Assembly: GCA_017744355.1 (NCBI GenBank)
Contig: JAGIBK010000007.1
Coordinates: forward strand, 156,203 to 220,202
Direction: 5' to 3'
DNA from: a bacterium
GTDB lineage: Bacteria; Cyanobacteriota; Sericytochromatia; S15B-MN24; UBA4093
Length of the DNA: 64,000 bases
In this document: piece after piece, positions 16,356 to 23,916 of the stretch
Position numbering within the stretch: position 1 is the first letter of the stretch
Layout of the letters: every line of letters starts with the position of its first letter
Notes under the pieces: generated by a model
What the model was told of the DNA's origin: nothing
What the model saw: only the letters and a program-made list of their open reading frames with translations
Database searches by the model: none
Program-made: the position numbers and the translations under genes

Positions 16356-17843
16356 TTAGAAGCTCACTTTGCGAAGGCGGTTGAAGAAGCGATCCGTCAT
16401 CACGACCGTGCCGTCAGTGGGGTGAGCGGCGAGGCCATAAGACGCGGCGAGGCCGGCATCCGAGCCGCGCCCGTCGGGGTAGATCGCGAAGAAGTCATTG
16501 CGGCCTGCCACCGTGCTCACCCTGCCCGAAGGCGAGATCAGCCGCAAGAAGGCCGGGTAGTACGCGAAGAAACTGCTATCCTGGCCGTCGGCGACCAGCA
16601 TGAATCCGTTGCTGAGGATGGTGATCGCCCTCGGGTTGCGGAAGCTGGCGTTCGTACCCACGCCGTCGGTTCCACCGTTGGTGCCGCCCGCGAATGTTTC
16701 GAGGGGGCCGAAGCTGCTGCCGTTGAAGGGAAGCTTGCGGATGCGATAGTTAGCGGTGTCGCTCACGTAGAGGTTACCGGCATTATCCCTTGCAAGCCCC
16801 ATCGGTCCGAAGAGATCCGTGCTGTTCCCAGTGCCTGCAATTGTGGTCATCGTCATCTCGTTGCCGCTCGGGGTGAACTTGCGAATCTTGTGGCTGGTAG
16901 CATCCGCGCCGTACACGTTGCCGTCAGCATCCGCTACGAGCCCGTACATGTAACCGAATCTCGCGTTAGGGCCCGTGCCATCGCCATCGGTGATGGCGAA
17001 GATGTCGCCTGCGGGCGTGCTGACCGCGCCTTCTGAGGTGATCTTGCGCAGCAGCTTGCCGTCTGAGACGTAGAGGTTGTTGTTGGGATCGATGGCGATA
17101 CCGCACAGGTAGCTGAACGTGGCTTGCAGGCGGTTGGGGCTGTCGGCGCTGCCGCTGGTGCCGCTTCCTGCGAACGGCGTCACGACGCCGTTCGAGTCCA
17201 TCTTGAAGATGCGCGTGTTGCTGGCGATGAAGAGGTTGCCGGACGAGTCGTAGGCCACCCCGTTTGGAGTGACGAGGTCCGTGGCCAAGAGGGTATTGAG
17301 AAGCGCGCCGTACTTCACCTGGGCGTCAGACGTGACCAACTGCCCCTCGGTGAGCGAGAGCGAGCCCGTGGCCGTGCCGCTGAAGAGCTTGTTGATCAGG
17401 GCGACGGGCAAGGTCTTGTGGCCCGCATTCTGCCCGGTGCCGATAGACACCTTCACCGAGGAGCTCGCCGGGTCGTTGATGAGGCTCTCGGCGCCCTCAT
17501 CGGCCGCCTTGTAGGCGAAAGCCGTCAGCCGATAGCTGGTGTTGGAGGCGAGGCTGGTGATGGTGAGCCCCTTGTTCGCGGTGCTGCCTTCGCTCGTCAC
17601 GACGATCGGCGAGTGCTGAGGATCGACGACATCACCGGCCAGCTTGTCGAGCCGGACCTTGAAGTGGTGGATATCGGCCGCTGTGTAGCCTTGAGCATCG
17701 GAGACCTGGACACGGCGACCCGCGATGACCTGGGGCATGATTTGCAACGTCGCTTGATGCGCCGTGGTGAGGGCCGAGGGGAGGGCTGCGCAGCCCGCGA
17801 GCAGGGTGACCCCGCCCCAGAGCAGATGGCGTGCGTATTTCAT
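16356..17843 (-). CDS. Lipoprotein: FN3-like module plus six-bladed NHL propeller (operon 3)
   Basis: The longer frame opens at 17861, but ATG 17843 overlaps the preceding stop codon (TGATG) and gives a clean signal peptide: 495 residues, lipobox LAGC at Cys18. The module covers about residues 25-165 (ITSLASNTSYRLTAFAYK, LPVALINKLFSGTATG). The propeller has about six NHL blades, such as LFIASNTRIFKMDSNG, LYVSDGKLLRKITSEG, VYGADATSHKIRKFTPSG, LYVSDTANYRIRKLPFNG and VMTDRFFNRLRKVSF. Translational coupling to the first gene is likely. The ligand is unknown. Confidence 0.85.
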   Translation of the reverse strand: MKYARHLLWGGVTLLAGCAALPSALTTAHQATLQIMPQVIAGRRVQVSDAQGYTAADIHHFKVRLDKLAGDVVDPQHSPIVVTSEGSTANKGLTITSLASNTSYRLTAFAYKAADEGAESLINDPASSSVKVSIGTGQNAGHKTLPVALINKLFSGTATGSLSLTEGQLVTSDAQVKYGALLNTLLATDLVTPNGVAYDSSGNLFIASNTRIFKMDSNGVVTPFAGSGTSGSADSPNRLQATFSYLCGIAIDPNNNLYVSDGKLLRKITSEGAVSTPAGDIFAITDGDGTGPNARFGYMYGLVADADGNVYGADATSHKIRKFTPSGNEMTMTTIAGTGNSTDLFGPMGLARDNAGNLYVSDTANYRIRKLPFNGSSFGPLETFAGGTNGGTDGVGTNASFRNPRAITILSNGFMLVADGQDSSFFAYYPAFLRLISPSGRVSTVAGRNDFFAIYPDGRGSDAGLAASYGLAAHPTDGTVVMTDRFFNRLRKVSF

Positions 17844-18445
17844 CAGCGGGGATCCTCCCAAAGGATGTCCTCGTCCTCGATGGTGAGGCTGCCCGAGGCG
17901 ATGTCGAGGGCGGGCGAGACGCGGCCGTCGAAGGGCTTGTCCATGAGCTGGACGGGCACCGTGCGGACGCCGGGCGTTTGGTCGTTGGTGAGGGCCACCT
18001 CGAGCGAGGAGCCTGCATCCACGCTGATCTTGTCGGCCTCGGAGAGCCCCGTCGCCTTGAAGGCGAAGGCCTTGAAGCGATAGGTGGTGTTCGGGCTCAG
18101 GCCGCTGAAGGTGAGCGGCGCGCTGAAGGAAGCAGGAGCGAGATCGTAGAGCTTGGGAAGGCCCTTGGCGTCCACTAGCGCGACCTCGGCGCCGTTCGAG
18201 ACCTTGTAGAGCTGAACGACCACGTGGTTCACGTCGGTTGGCTTGTAGGGCTCCACGATGCTCGGATCGGGGGCCTGCACGGTGTAGCCGCCGGCTGCGA
18301 GCTGGGGCTTGACGGTGACTGCGAGGTTGCCGGCGGTGGCCAGGGCCTCAGTGGGGACCTTTGAGAGGGTTCCCAGGGGAACGTACACGCAGCCGGCCAG
18401 GGTCACGAGCCCCAGCGCAGCCATCCCCAGGCGCGTTGCTGTCAT
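17843..18445 (-). CDS. First-position FN3-like lipoprotein of operon 3 (CVYVPLG type)
   Basis: ATG 18445 is preceded by GTGGAGGTTTGTCCTT, giving 200 residues with the lipobox LAGC at Cys19 and the mature N-terminus CVYVPLGTLSK. A longer frame runs upstream to 18532 but adds no signal character and overlaps the leader. The module reads VTVKPQLAAGGYTVQAP, then TDVNHVVVQLYKVSNG, then LTFSGLSPNTTYRFKAFAFK, then ISVDAGSSLEVALTNDQTP, then VPVQLMDKPFDGRVSPA. The signal-peptide DNA and leader match operon 2 closely. The function is unknown. Confidence 0.83.
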   Translation of the reverse strand: MTATRLGMAALGLVTLAGCVYVPLGTLSKVPTEALATAGNLAVTVKPQLAAGGYTVQAPDPSIVEPYKPTDVNHVVVQLYKVSNGAEVALVDAKGLPKLYDLAPASFSAPLTFSGLSPNTTYRFKAFAFKATGLSEADKISVDAGSSLEVALTNDQTPGVRTVPVQLMDKPFDGRVSPALDIASGSLTIEDEDILWEDPR

Positions 18446-18610
18446 AAGGACAAACCTCCACAGTCGAAACCGGTCCGCAAAGGCGGACCGATGGCTTGCT
18501 AAAATGAGCGCTCTCCGCCCAAAAACGGACAAGCGTATTCTATTGTCGGAAGGTCATTTTTTCGATGAAGAAATCGTGAGGAATTCCCTGAAAAGCCTTG
18601 CTATGACTAA
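18446..18610 (-). promoter_or_regulatory. Leader and probable promoter of operon 3
   Basis: This is the second copy of the leader described at 12607-12772. On the minus strand it holds the candidate -10 box TAGAAT within TAGAATACGCTTGTC, and close to the ribosome site a perfect 8-bp hairpin (CGGTCCGC, loop CTTT, GCGGACCG) that is only imperfect in operon 2. The hairpin lies about 25-45 nt upstream of the start codon, where it could influence translation. Confidence 0.55.
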
Positions 18611-18664
18611 ATTAGAGGGCTGGCCCCCAACCCCGATCGCCGGGATTGGGGGCCAGCCCCTAAT
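18611..18664. repeat. 54-bp inverted repeat, copy 2 (upstream of operon 3)
   Basis: It begins ATTAGAGGGCTGGCCCCCAA and ends TTGGGGGCCAGCCCCTAAT; the arms pair almost perfectly and extend inward with CCC/GGG. It matches copy 1 at 12773-12827 in sequence, spacing and orientation relative to the operon it precedes. Confidence 0.75.
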
Positions 18665-18677
18665 CAAAAATGAGTGT

Positions 18678-18717
18678 CCAAAAGTCGTCCCCCTGACGTG
18701 AGGGGGACGACTTTTGG
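18678..18717. terminator. trmB terminator
   Basis: A perfect 17-bp stem (CCAAAAGTCGTCCCCCT with its complement, loop GACGTG) begins 12 bp beyond the trmB stop codon on the minus strand. It separates trmB from operon 3. Confidence 0.85.
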
Positions 18718-18729
18718 AACGTGTCGTCG

Positions 18730-19350
18730 TCAGGCGTCCAGGGGGCGGCGGGCCACGAAGCCGTAGATCGGCAGGCCCTTGGAGAGAAAGCGCATCTCGA
18801 AGTCCGACTGCACCCGCTGGATGGGAACGCTCACTTCGATCTCGAAGCCGGCGCGGCGGAAGCGCTCCAGCGAGTAGGTGAACATGAGCTCGTGGTCGCT
18901 ACGGAAGTGGAAGTACCCGCCAGGCTTGAGCCAGCGCTTGTAGCGCTCGACCAGGGTCGGGTTGGTCAGGCGGAAGCGATCGCCCTTGGCCCGGGGCCAG
19001 GGGTCGGGGAAGAGCATGGTGATGGCGTCCACCTCGCCCGCGGCGAAGGCCTCGTCCATCTCATAGCAGTCGCCCAAGAGGTAGCGGGTGTTGTCGATCG
19101 AAAGCTCGTTGGCCCACCAGGTCCCCTTCAGGACGCGGTAGTACTTGCTCTCGAGGCCTACATGGTTGGTCTCGGGCTGATTCTTGGCCGTATGGGCCAG
19201 GTGGCGTCCCGAGCCCATGCCGACCTCCAGGTGGAGGGGGGCTTTGCGGCCGAAGACGTCAGCCCAGGTGGGCTGCTCGGTCTCGGGGTTGAAGGGCAGG
19301 ACGCGCGGATCCTGCATGACGAGTTGCTTGGCAAGGCGTTTGGTTCTCAT
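18730..19350 (-). CDS. trmB: tRNA (guanine46-N7)-methyltransferase
   Basis: This 206-residue protein has the usual length and the TrmB hallmarks. LEVGMGSGRHL (about residues 41-51) is the SAM-binding glycine loop, GLESKYYRV follows, and the family signature FPDPWPRAKGDRFRL sits at about residues 113-127. LKPGGYFHFRSDHE is the fifth strand. The enzyme makes m7G46 in the tRNA variable loop in the cytoplasm. The central FPDPWP motif is conserved, so the protein should be active. The gene stands alone, with a strong terminator behind it. Confidence 0.92.
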   Translation of the reverse strand: MRTKRLAKQLVMQDPRVLPFNPETEQPTWADVFGRKAPLHLEVGMGSGRHLAHTAKNQPETNHVGLESKYYRVLKGTWWANELSIDNTRYLLGDCYEMDEAFAAGEVDAITMLFPDPWPRAKGDRFRLTNPTLVERYKRWLKPGGYFHFRSDHELMFTYSLERFRRAGFEIEVSVPIQRVQSDFEMRFLSKGLPIYGFVARRPLDA

Positions 19351-19390
19351 AGCCTTCCAGCATAGCGCGAGAGCGGGTTGATCGTAAACG

Positions 19391-19418
19391 CCCGGAGCAG
19401 GTCACGACCTGCTCCGGG
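19391..19418. terminator. Terminator hairpin after the KGG protein gene
   Basis: The perfect arms CCCGGAGCAGGTC and GACCTGCTCCGGG with a two-base centre lie 20 bp beyond the KGG gene stop codon on the minus strand, and also just upstream of trmB. Confidence 0.7.
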
Positions 19419-19437
19419 TGCTGCCGGCTCGCTGCGA

Positions 19438-19695
19438 TCATTCCTTGGTGCGCTTCTTGCCTCGTTCGATCAGGTCGTGGACCTTCTGGCCGCCCTTGTG
19501 GCCGATCTCGGCGTAGAATTCGGGGCCGTGGGTCTCGGAGGTCTTCTGACCGCCCTTGTGACCGATCTCGGCGTAGAATTCGTGGCCGTGAGTCTCGGCG
19601 GTCTTCTGGCCGCCCTTGCGGCCGGCTTCGCGAACGGTCATCCCCGCCTTCTCGACGGGCTGCTTGCCGGTGGTCGAACGTCTCTTCTCAGCCAT
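19438..19695 (-). CDS. KGG-repeat stress-type protein
   Basis: This 85-residue hydrophilic protein starts at ATG 19695 behind AGGAGGAACG. It carries three KGG motifs (GRKGGQKTAETHG, GHKGGQKTSETHG, GHKGGQKVHDLI) in 20-residue repeats with HEFYAEI or PEFYAEI between the units. This is the stress-induced KGG motif of GsiB and Con-10-type proteins, small hydrophilic proteins made under desiccation, starvation or general stress. It has no signal peptide, so it is cytoplasmic. It is likely regulated by stress, although I see no specific promoter. Confidence 0.88.
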   Translation of the reverse strand: MAEKRRSTTGKQPVEKAGMTVREAGRKGGQKTAETHGHEFYAEIGHKGGQKTSETHGPEFYAEIGHKGGQKVHDLIERGKKRTKE

Positions 19696-19789
19696 CGTTC
19701 CTCCTCCTGAGCAGGGGTCGCGCCGGGGGTGTTCCCCCCGCTGCGACTCTAGCCCTCGTCCAATGAGGAGGCAACGCCCGCTCTTGAGA

Positions 19790-20635
19790 CTAGACCGCCC
19801 ACTTGCCGCCGCGAGCGAAGTGCTCGCGGGCGAGCAGGGCCTGGGCGGCCCCGGGACGCCAGTAGCGCTGGCGGCGGATGAGCTGCTCCATCCGGTAGAG
19901 GCGCTGGAGGGGGGCCACTGAGCGATACCTCCAGCACTCGGTGAGCGCCTGTTGCCAGAGTCCCTTGAGGTCCTCGCGGGCCTGGATGAAGTTGCCGAAG
20001 GAGAGATTGAGCGCCCAGTACCGGCGGAACTGAGCCTCGTCGCTCGGAGCCTCGCCCTGGTGGCAGCGCGCGTCGTAGTCCATCACGATCCAGTTGCCCG
20101 CTTGCAGGGCCTGGTAGGCCCAGCGCTTGTCGGCGCTGACGGCGTCGGAGTTCTCGAAGGCCCAGGTGCGCCAGGCATCGCGCCGAAAGGCCGCGTTGGC
20201 GAAGTTGAGGCCGTAGTCGGGAGCCGCCAGGAAGTCGAGCAGGTCCTGGGCGTACCAGGGGGCGCGGATCGAGACGCGCGAGGGGTCGAAGTCGCACCCC
20301 GAAACCGCCACCACCTGGGGGTTGGAGCCGAAGTGCCGGGTGAGCGCGAGCAGCCACTTGTCGTCGCGGGGCATCCAGCTGCCGTCCAGGGTCACGACGA
20401 GCTCGGTCTGGCTGCGGGCGAAGGCCACGTTGAGCATGGCGCTCGTGCTGCTGCCCGTCGGGAACTCGAGCAGCGTGACGGGGTACTCTGCCTGGACGGC
20501 TTCGAGGTCGAGGGGCGGGCTGGTGCAGGCAAGCAGTACGTCGAGGTCGCGGACGCTCTGGGTGAAGAGGCGCTGGATCAGGGGCATGGCCTTGAAGGTG
20601 GGACGGTCGGAATAAACGACGATCGTAAGCTGCAT
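19790..20635 (-). CDS. Family 2-like glycosyltransferase
   Basis: ATG 20635 follows GGGAGGTAGCGCC, giving 281 residues; a longer frame to 20689 has no better start. The N-terminus MQLTIVVYSDRPTF and LDVLLACTSPP resemble the nucleotide-sugar binding strands of GT-A folds. ELVVTLDGSWMPRDDKW is the probable DxD-type region (about residues 78-94), and FANAAFRRDAWRTWAFEN is the acceptor-side segment found in GT2 enzymes. It would transfer a sugar to a glycan or lipid at the cytoplasmic membrane face. It stands apart from any polysaccharide cluster, so the substrate is unknown. A Gly-Ser-rich DxD variant (DGS) leaves some doubt about activity. Confidence 0.75.
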   Translation of the reverse strand: MQLTIVVYSDRPTFKAMPLIQRLFTQSVRDLDVLLACTSPPLDLEAVQAEYPVTLLEFPTGSSTSAMLNVAFARSQTELVVTLDGSWMPRDDKWLLALTRHFGSNPQVVAVSGCDFDPSRVSIRAPWYAQDLLDFLAAPDYGLNFANAAFRRDAWRTWAFENSDAVSADKRWAYQALQAGNWIVMDYDARCHQGEAPSDEAQFRRYWALNLSFGNFIQAREDLKGLWQQALTECWRYRSVAPLQRLYRMEQLIRRQRYWRPGAAQALLAREHFARGGKWAV

Positions 20636-20771
20636 GGCGCTACCTCCCCTCGTGGCATGACGGCGCATCCGGGTCGTGCCACCCATCATGAGCGGGGAAG
20701 CGAGGGTAATCGCTATGCGAGCTTAACGGAGGTTTTTAGTCAACTTCGACGAAAGGCGTGAGGGAGCCGCG

Positions 20772-21422
20772 TCAGCCCCCCAAAATATCGCGGGCCCGCT
20801 GGAGGTTCTTGATGTAGGCGTCATCGAGGCCGGGCTGGCGATCGGGGTGCATGAGCAGGGAGAGCTTGCGGAAGCGCTGGCGGATCTCGTCGAGGGTCGC
20901 CTCGTCGCTCAGGTGCATGACCCCAAGGGCCCAGCTGCGCGAACCCTCGATCCCGAGCCCACGCCGGGGGCCGAGCTGCGCGCCCTCTTGGTAGCCCTTG
21001 CGGCGGGCCTCGTCGAGCTGGGCCTGCATCCGCAGCTCGATGGTCCGCTCGCGATCGCGCATCAGGCGCTCGAAGGCGAGGCCCCGCTCTTCGGCTTCCT
21101 TGAGGGTCGCCTCGGCCCGGGTGGCCTCCCACTCGGCCTGCTTGCGCTCGAACTCCGCGGCGACGCGCGCCGTGACGAGGGTCTCCCACTCGGCGCGCTG
21201 GCGCTCGTGGGCGGTGGTCACACGCTGGGTCGCCGCCGCCTCACCCTCTTGGTAGGCTGCTTGTCGCTGCTCGGCCGCAAGGTGGCGACCGGCCGCGTGG
21301 CCGTCACGGTAGCCGGCCGCATGGGCTTCCGCCAGGCGACGGGCAATCTCGTCCGCGAGCTCGCCCAGCGGGGTCTGGGCGAGCCATTCGCGGATCGTAT
21401 CGGGGGTGGGCGCGTCGGTCAT
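20772..21422 (-). CDS. Coiled-coil protein with C-terminal J domain
   Basis: This 216-residue protein is unusual in placing its J domain at the C-terminus (about residues 155-214). SWALGVMHLSDEATLDEIRQRFRKLS forms helices I and II, LLMHPDRQPG contains the HPD motif required to stimulate Hsp70, and AYIKNLQRARDILGG closes the domain. Residues about 20-145 are Ala, Glu, Arg and Gln-rich and predicted coiled coil. J proteins recruit DnaK, and the coiled coil may bring it to a partner. The gene starts 6 bp after the peptidase gene, so the two are co-transcribed. Confidence 0.82.
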   Translation of the reverse strand: MTDAPTPDTIREWLAQTPLGELADEIARRLAEAHAAGYRDGHAAGRHLAAEQRQAAYQEGEAAATQRVTTAHERQRAEWETLVTARVAAEFERKQAEWEATRAEATLKEAEERGLAFERLMRDRERTIELRMQAQLDEARRKGYQEGAQLGPRRGLGIEGSRSWALGVMHLSDEATLDEIRQRFRKLSLLMHPDRQPGLDDAYIKNLQRARDILGG

Positions 21423-21428
21423 CGGGGC

Positions 21429-23120
21429 CTAGTTCAGCTCCAGTTCGGCGGCGATCGCCTCGACCGCCGGCGCGAAGACCATGGGGTCGAAGGGCGAGAC
21501 GAGGCCCGCCGAGCGGAAGATGTCGAGCAGGGACTGGCTGCCGCCGATCCGGCACAGCTCCATGTAGGTGGCCATGGCCTGAGCGCGGTCCTTCTCGGCC
21601 ATGCGCCAGAGCTGGAGGGCGGCGGATTCGGCGATCGCGTAGTCGATGTAGTAGAAGGGGTCGGCAAAGATGTGGGCCTGGCGCTTCCAGCGCACCGCCT
21701 TGTAGGCTTCGAGCCCCTCGAAGTCCACACCCGGCAGGTACTCGTCCCACAGGCGGTCCCACTCGGCGTCGCGCGCTTCTGGGGAATGCCCAGGATGCGC
21801 GTACACCCAATGTTGGAACGCGTCGACCACCGCAATGTAGGGCAGCATGGTGAGGGTGTCGATCAGCTTGAGCTTGCGGAACTTGCGGGCGTCTTCGGGG
21901 GCGAAGAAGGCGTCCAGCTCGTGGAGGGCCAGGAACTCCATGCCCATGGAGTGGATCTCGCAGGCCTCCATGCTCGGCCAGCGCAGCTCGAGGGGCACGA
22001 TCCAGCGGCTCTCCCAGCCCTGGAAGGCGTGACCCATCTCGTGGGTCAGGGTGCTGACGTCGTCCTCGTTGCCGGTGCTGTTGCAGAAGATGACGACCTG
22101 GTTGGTGTCGTCGAAGGAGGTGCAGAAGGCTCCGGGGCGCTTGCCGGGACGATTTTCGAGGTCGATCAGGCCTTCGGTGGCCATGCGCTTGAAGTGGCCG
22201 CCGAGCGTGGGGTGAAGGCGGTCGAAGAGCACCTGGGCCCGCTCGAACTGCTCGCCGATGGGGGCGACCCCGGGGGGCAGCGAGAGGCCGGGGAAGTAGG
22301 CCATGTTCCAGGGCTTCACGGTCGGCTGGCCGAGCATGGTGGCCTGCTTGGCGCGCAACTGCTTGAGCAGGGGCACGATGTGCCGCTTGATCCCCTCGCG
22401 GAAGGTCTCGACCTCGGCGGGGCCGTAGTCGAGCCGGCGCATGCGGCGGTAGCCGACCGGGATGAAGTTGGCCTCGCCCAGGTTCTCGGCCATCTGCTGG
22501 CGCAGGCCGGCGAGATCCGAGTAGATGCCGTGGAACTCGTCGCCGTGGGCGAAGGTCCAGGCAGCGATCGCCTCCCAGGCGGCCTTGCGCTTGGCCTCGT
22601 CCGGGTGGGTCAGGAGCGCGCCCGCTCGGCTCAGGGTCAGCGTCTCGCCGTCCACCTCGATCTCGGCGGTGCCGAGGGTGCGCTCGTAGCGGGTGGAAAG
22701 ATCGGCCGCTTCGACGTTGAGCGGGATGTTGGGGGCGGCGAAGGCCTCGTGCTCGATCTGGAACTGGGAGAAGAGCAGCTTCCCGAAGCGCGCCTCCAGG
22801 TGGGGGCGGCTGGGGGATTCGAGCAGGGCCGCGCGGATGGCCGCGTCGTGCTCCTCGCCGACCGGGACGACTTCTTCGCGGATGACGCGGCTTGCCTCTT
22901 CGGCCTCGGCGTTGGAGACGTCCTGGGCCTCGGTGTAGACGCGGCGCGCATGCTCGCCCGAGATCAGGCACTTCAGCGAGTTCCAGCGCAGGTAGAAGGC
23001 CTCCCAGTCCGCGTCGCTCGCAAGCGTCCGCCGCTCCGCTTCGAGGCGTGCGTAGGCCGCGCGGACGAAGGCGGGCGTGAACTCGGTGGGGCGTTCAAAG
23101 GCGGTGTCGGTCGCAAGCAT
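21429..23120 (-). CDS. M3-family oligoendopeptidase (PepF-like)
   Basis: This 563-residue protein has the length of the short bacterial M3 oligoendopeptidases. The zinc motif HEMGH lies at residues 360-364 (STLTHEMGHAFQGWE), followed about 26 residues later by the third ligand region EACEIHSMGMEF. PGKRPGAFCTSF and the FADPFYYIDYAIAESAALQ region are typical of the family. The enzyme cleaves short peptides in the cytoplasm and there is no signal peptide. The downstream J-domain gene forms an operon with it. Confidence 0.9.
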   Translation of the reverse strand: MLATDTAFERPTEFTPAFVRAAYARLEAERRTLASDADWEAFYLRWNSLKCLISGEHARRVYTEAQDVSNAEAEEASRVIREEVVPVGEEHDAAIRAALLESPSRPHLEARFGKLLFSQFQIEHEAFAAPNIPLNVEAADLSTRYERTLGTAEIEVDGETLTLSRAGALLTHPDEAKRKAAWEAIAAWTFAHGDEFHGIYSDLAGLRQQMAENLGEANFIPVGYRRMRRLDYGPAEVETFREGIKRHIVPLLKQLRAKQATMLGQPTVKPWNMAYFPGLSLPPGVAPIGEQFERAQVLFDRLHPTLGGHFKRMATEGLIDLENRPGKRPGAFCTSFDDTNQVVIFCNSTGNEDDVSTLTHEMGHAFQGWESRWIVPLELRWPSMEACEIHSMGMEFLALHELDAFFAPEDARKFRKLKLIDTLTMLPYIAVVDAFQHWVYAHPGHSPEARDAEWDRLWDEYLPGVDFEGLEAYKAVRWKRQAHIFADPFYYIDYAIAESAALQLWRMAEKDRAQAMATYMELCRIGGSQSLLDIFRSAGLVSPFDPMVFAPAVEAIAAELELN

Positions 23121-23487
23121 CGAGGGGAGTCCTTTCCGTACGGGGCGGCATGGCGCGCAAGGTGGATATTTTACCGCTGCGCGGCTGGTGGCGGCAAACG
23201 ATTCGTTAATCTTTACGTAACAGGCCGAACAAAGGTCGCAAGTTGGGGCCCTGATGGCCTATAATGGTTTCGTGACGCCATTCCTAATAGGCGCGCCCTG
23301 CGCGGACTTCCCAAGAGGGGAGAACCGTGCCGATCTTTTTCATCCACACTGAAGTGGTGCGGCTGCTGAACATGGATACAATCTAGCTGAGATCGATCCC
23401 ACCCGTCGCCGAGACCTGGTCGCGTTCGCCCGCACCCCCCGTTTCGCCAGTTGCCCTACCCGCAAGACAATATGTTGAGGAGGCCGT
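23121..23487. promoter_or_regulatory. Divergent intergenic region with TATAAT box and long leader
   Basis: These 367 bp lie between divergent genes. A perfect -10 box TATAAT sits at 23260-23265 on the plus strand, without a good -35 box. Transcription from it would give a leader of about 215 nt before the gene at 23488. Within that leader is a possible small ORF (23327-23386). The rest shows no clear structure. Confidence 0.5.
23327..23386 (+). CDS. Possible 19-residue leader peptide
   Basis: GTG at 23327 follows GAGGGGAGAACC, an excellent ribosome site. The frame reads MPIFFIHTEVVRLLNMDTI and stops at TAG. It is weakly hydrophobic and resembles no known leader. It could be a chance ORF, but the strong ribosome site downstream of a TATAAT box makes it worth recording. 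Confidence 0.22.
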   Translation: MPIFFIHTEVVRLLNMDTI

Positions 23488-23916
23488 TTGAAGTTGAAGA
23501 GCAAAGAGCTACAGCCCGGGATGCTGGTCAAGGAGACCGACGCCGAAGGGCAGGCCCGCGTTTTCGTCGTGACCAAGCTGCTCGACCAGGACCGCTACTG
23601 CGGCCATGACGTGTTCACTTGGGACGACTCGCTCGCCGAGGCCTGGACCGCCGAGCTCGCCGCCGAGCACCCCAACGTTCGCTACGTCGTGGCGGACAAC
23701 AAGCTTTGGTACGTCGAGGGTGAAAAGCGCACCCTGTGCATGACCCTGTTCGAACTCGAAGGCGTCAAGTACTGCGTCGGCACCAACCTCCAGACCAACG
23801 AGGTCAGCTCGGCCGAGCCCTACGTCCCCTACGAAGAGCTCGGCAACAAGATCCGTCGTTCGATGGTCTTCTTCGACTACAACAAGTCGACCTGGGTCCT
23901 GCTCCCCTCGGAGTAG
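23488..23916 (+). CDS. Conserved-looking 142-residue protein of unknown function
   Basis: The start is TTG 23488, preceded by GAGGAGGCCGT. The N-terminus MKLKSKELQPGMLVKE resembles the opening of small SH3-like or KOW-like beta barrels, as in EF-P N-termini (L-x-P-G-M-x-V). The rest has no match I recognise: WDDSLAEAWTAELAAEHP, NKLWYVEGEKRTLCMTLFELEG and IRRSMVFFDYNKSTWVLLPSE. No signal peptide or membrane segment is present, so it is cytoplasmic. Its 3' end overlaps the convergent gene by 40 bp. No function is assigned. Confidence 0.72.
   Translation: MKLKSKELQPGMLVKETDAEGQARVFVVTKLLDQDRYCGHDVFTWDDSLAEAWTAELAAEHPNVRYVVADNKLWYVEGEKRTLCMTLFELEGVKYCVGTNLQTNEVSSAEPYVPYEELGNKIRRSMVFFDYNKSTWVLLPSE

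Noticed and set aside
20847..23264. 805-codon plus-strand frame
   Set aside because: It is antisense to the J-domain and M3 peptidase genes, whose catalytic motifs are intact.
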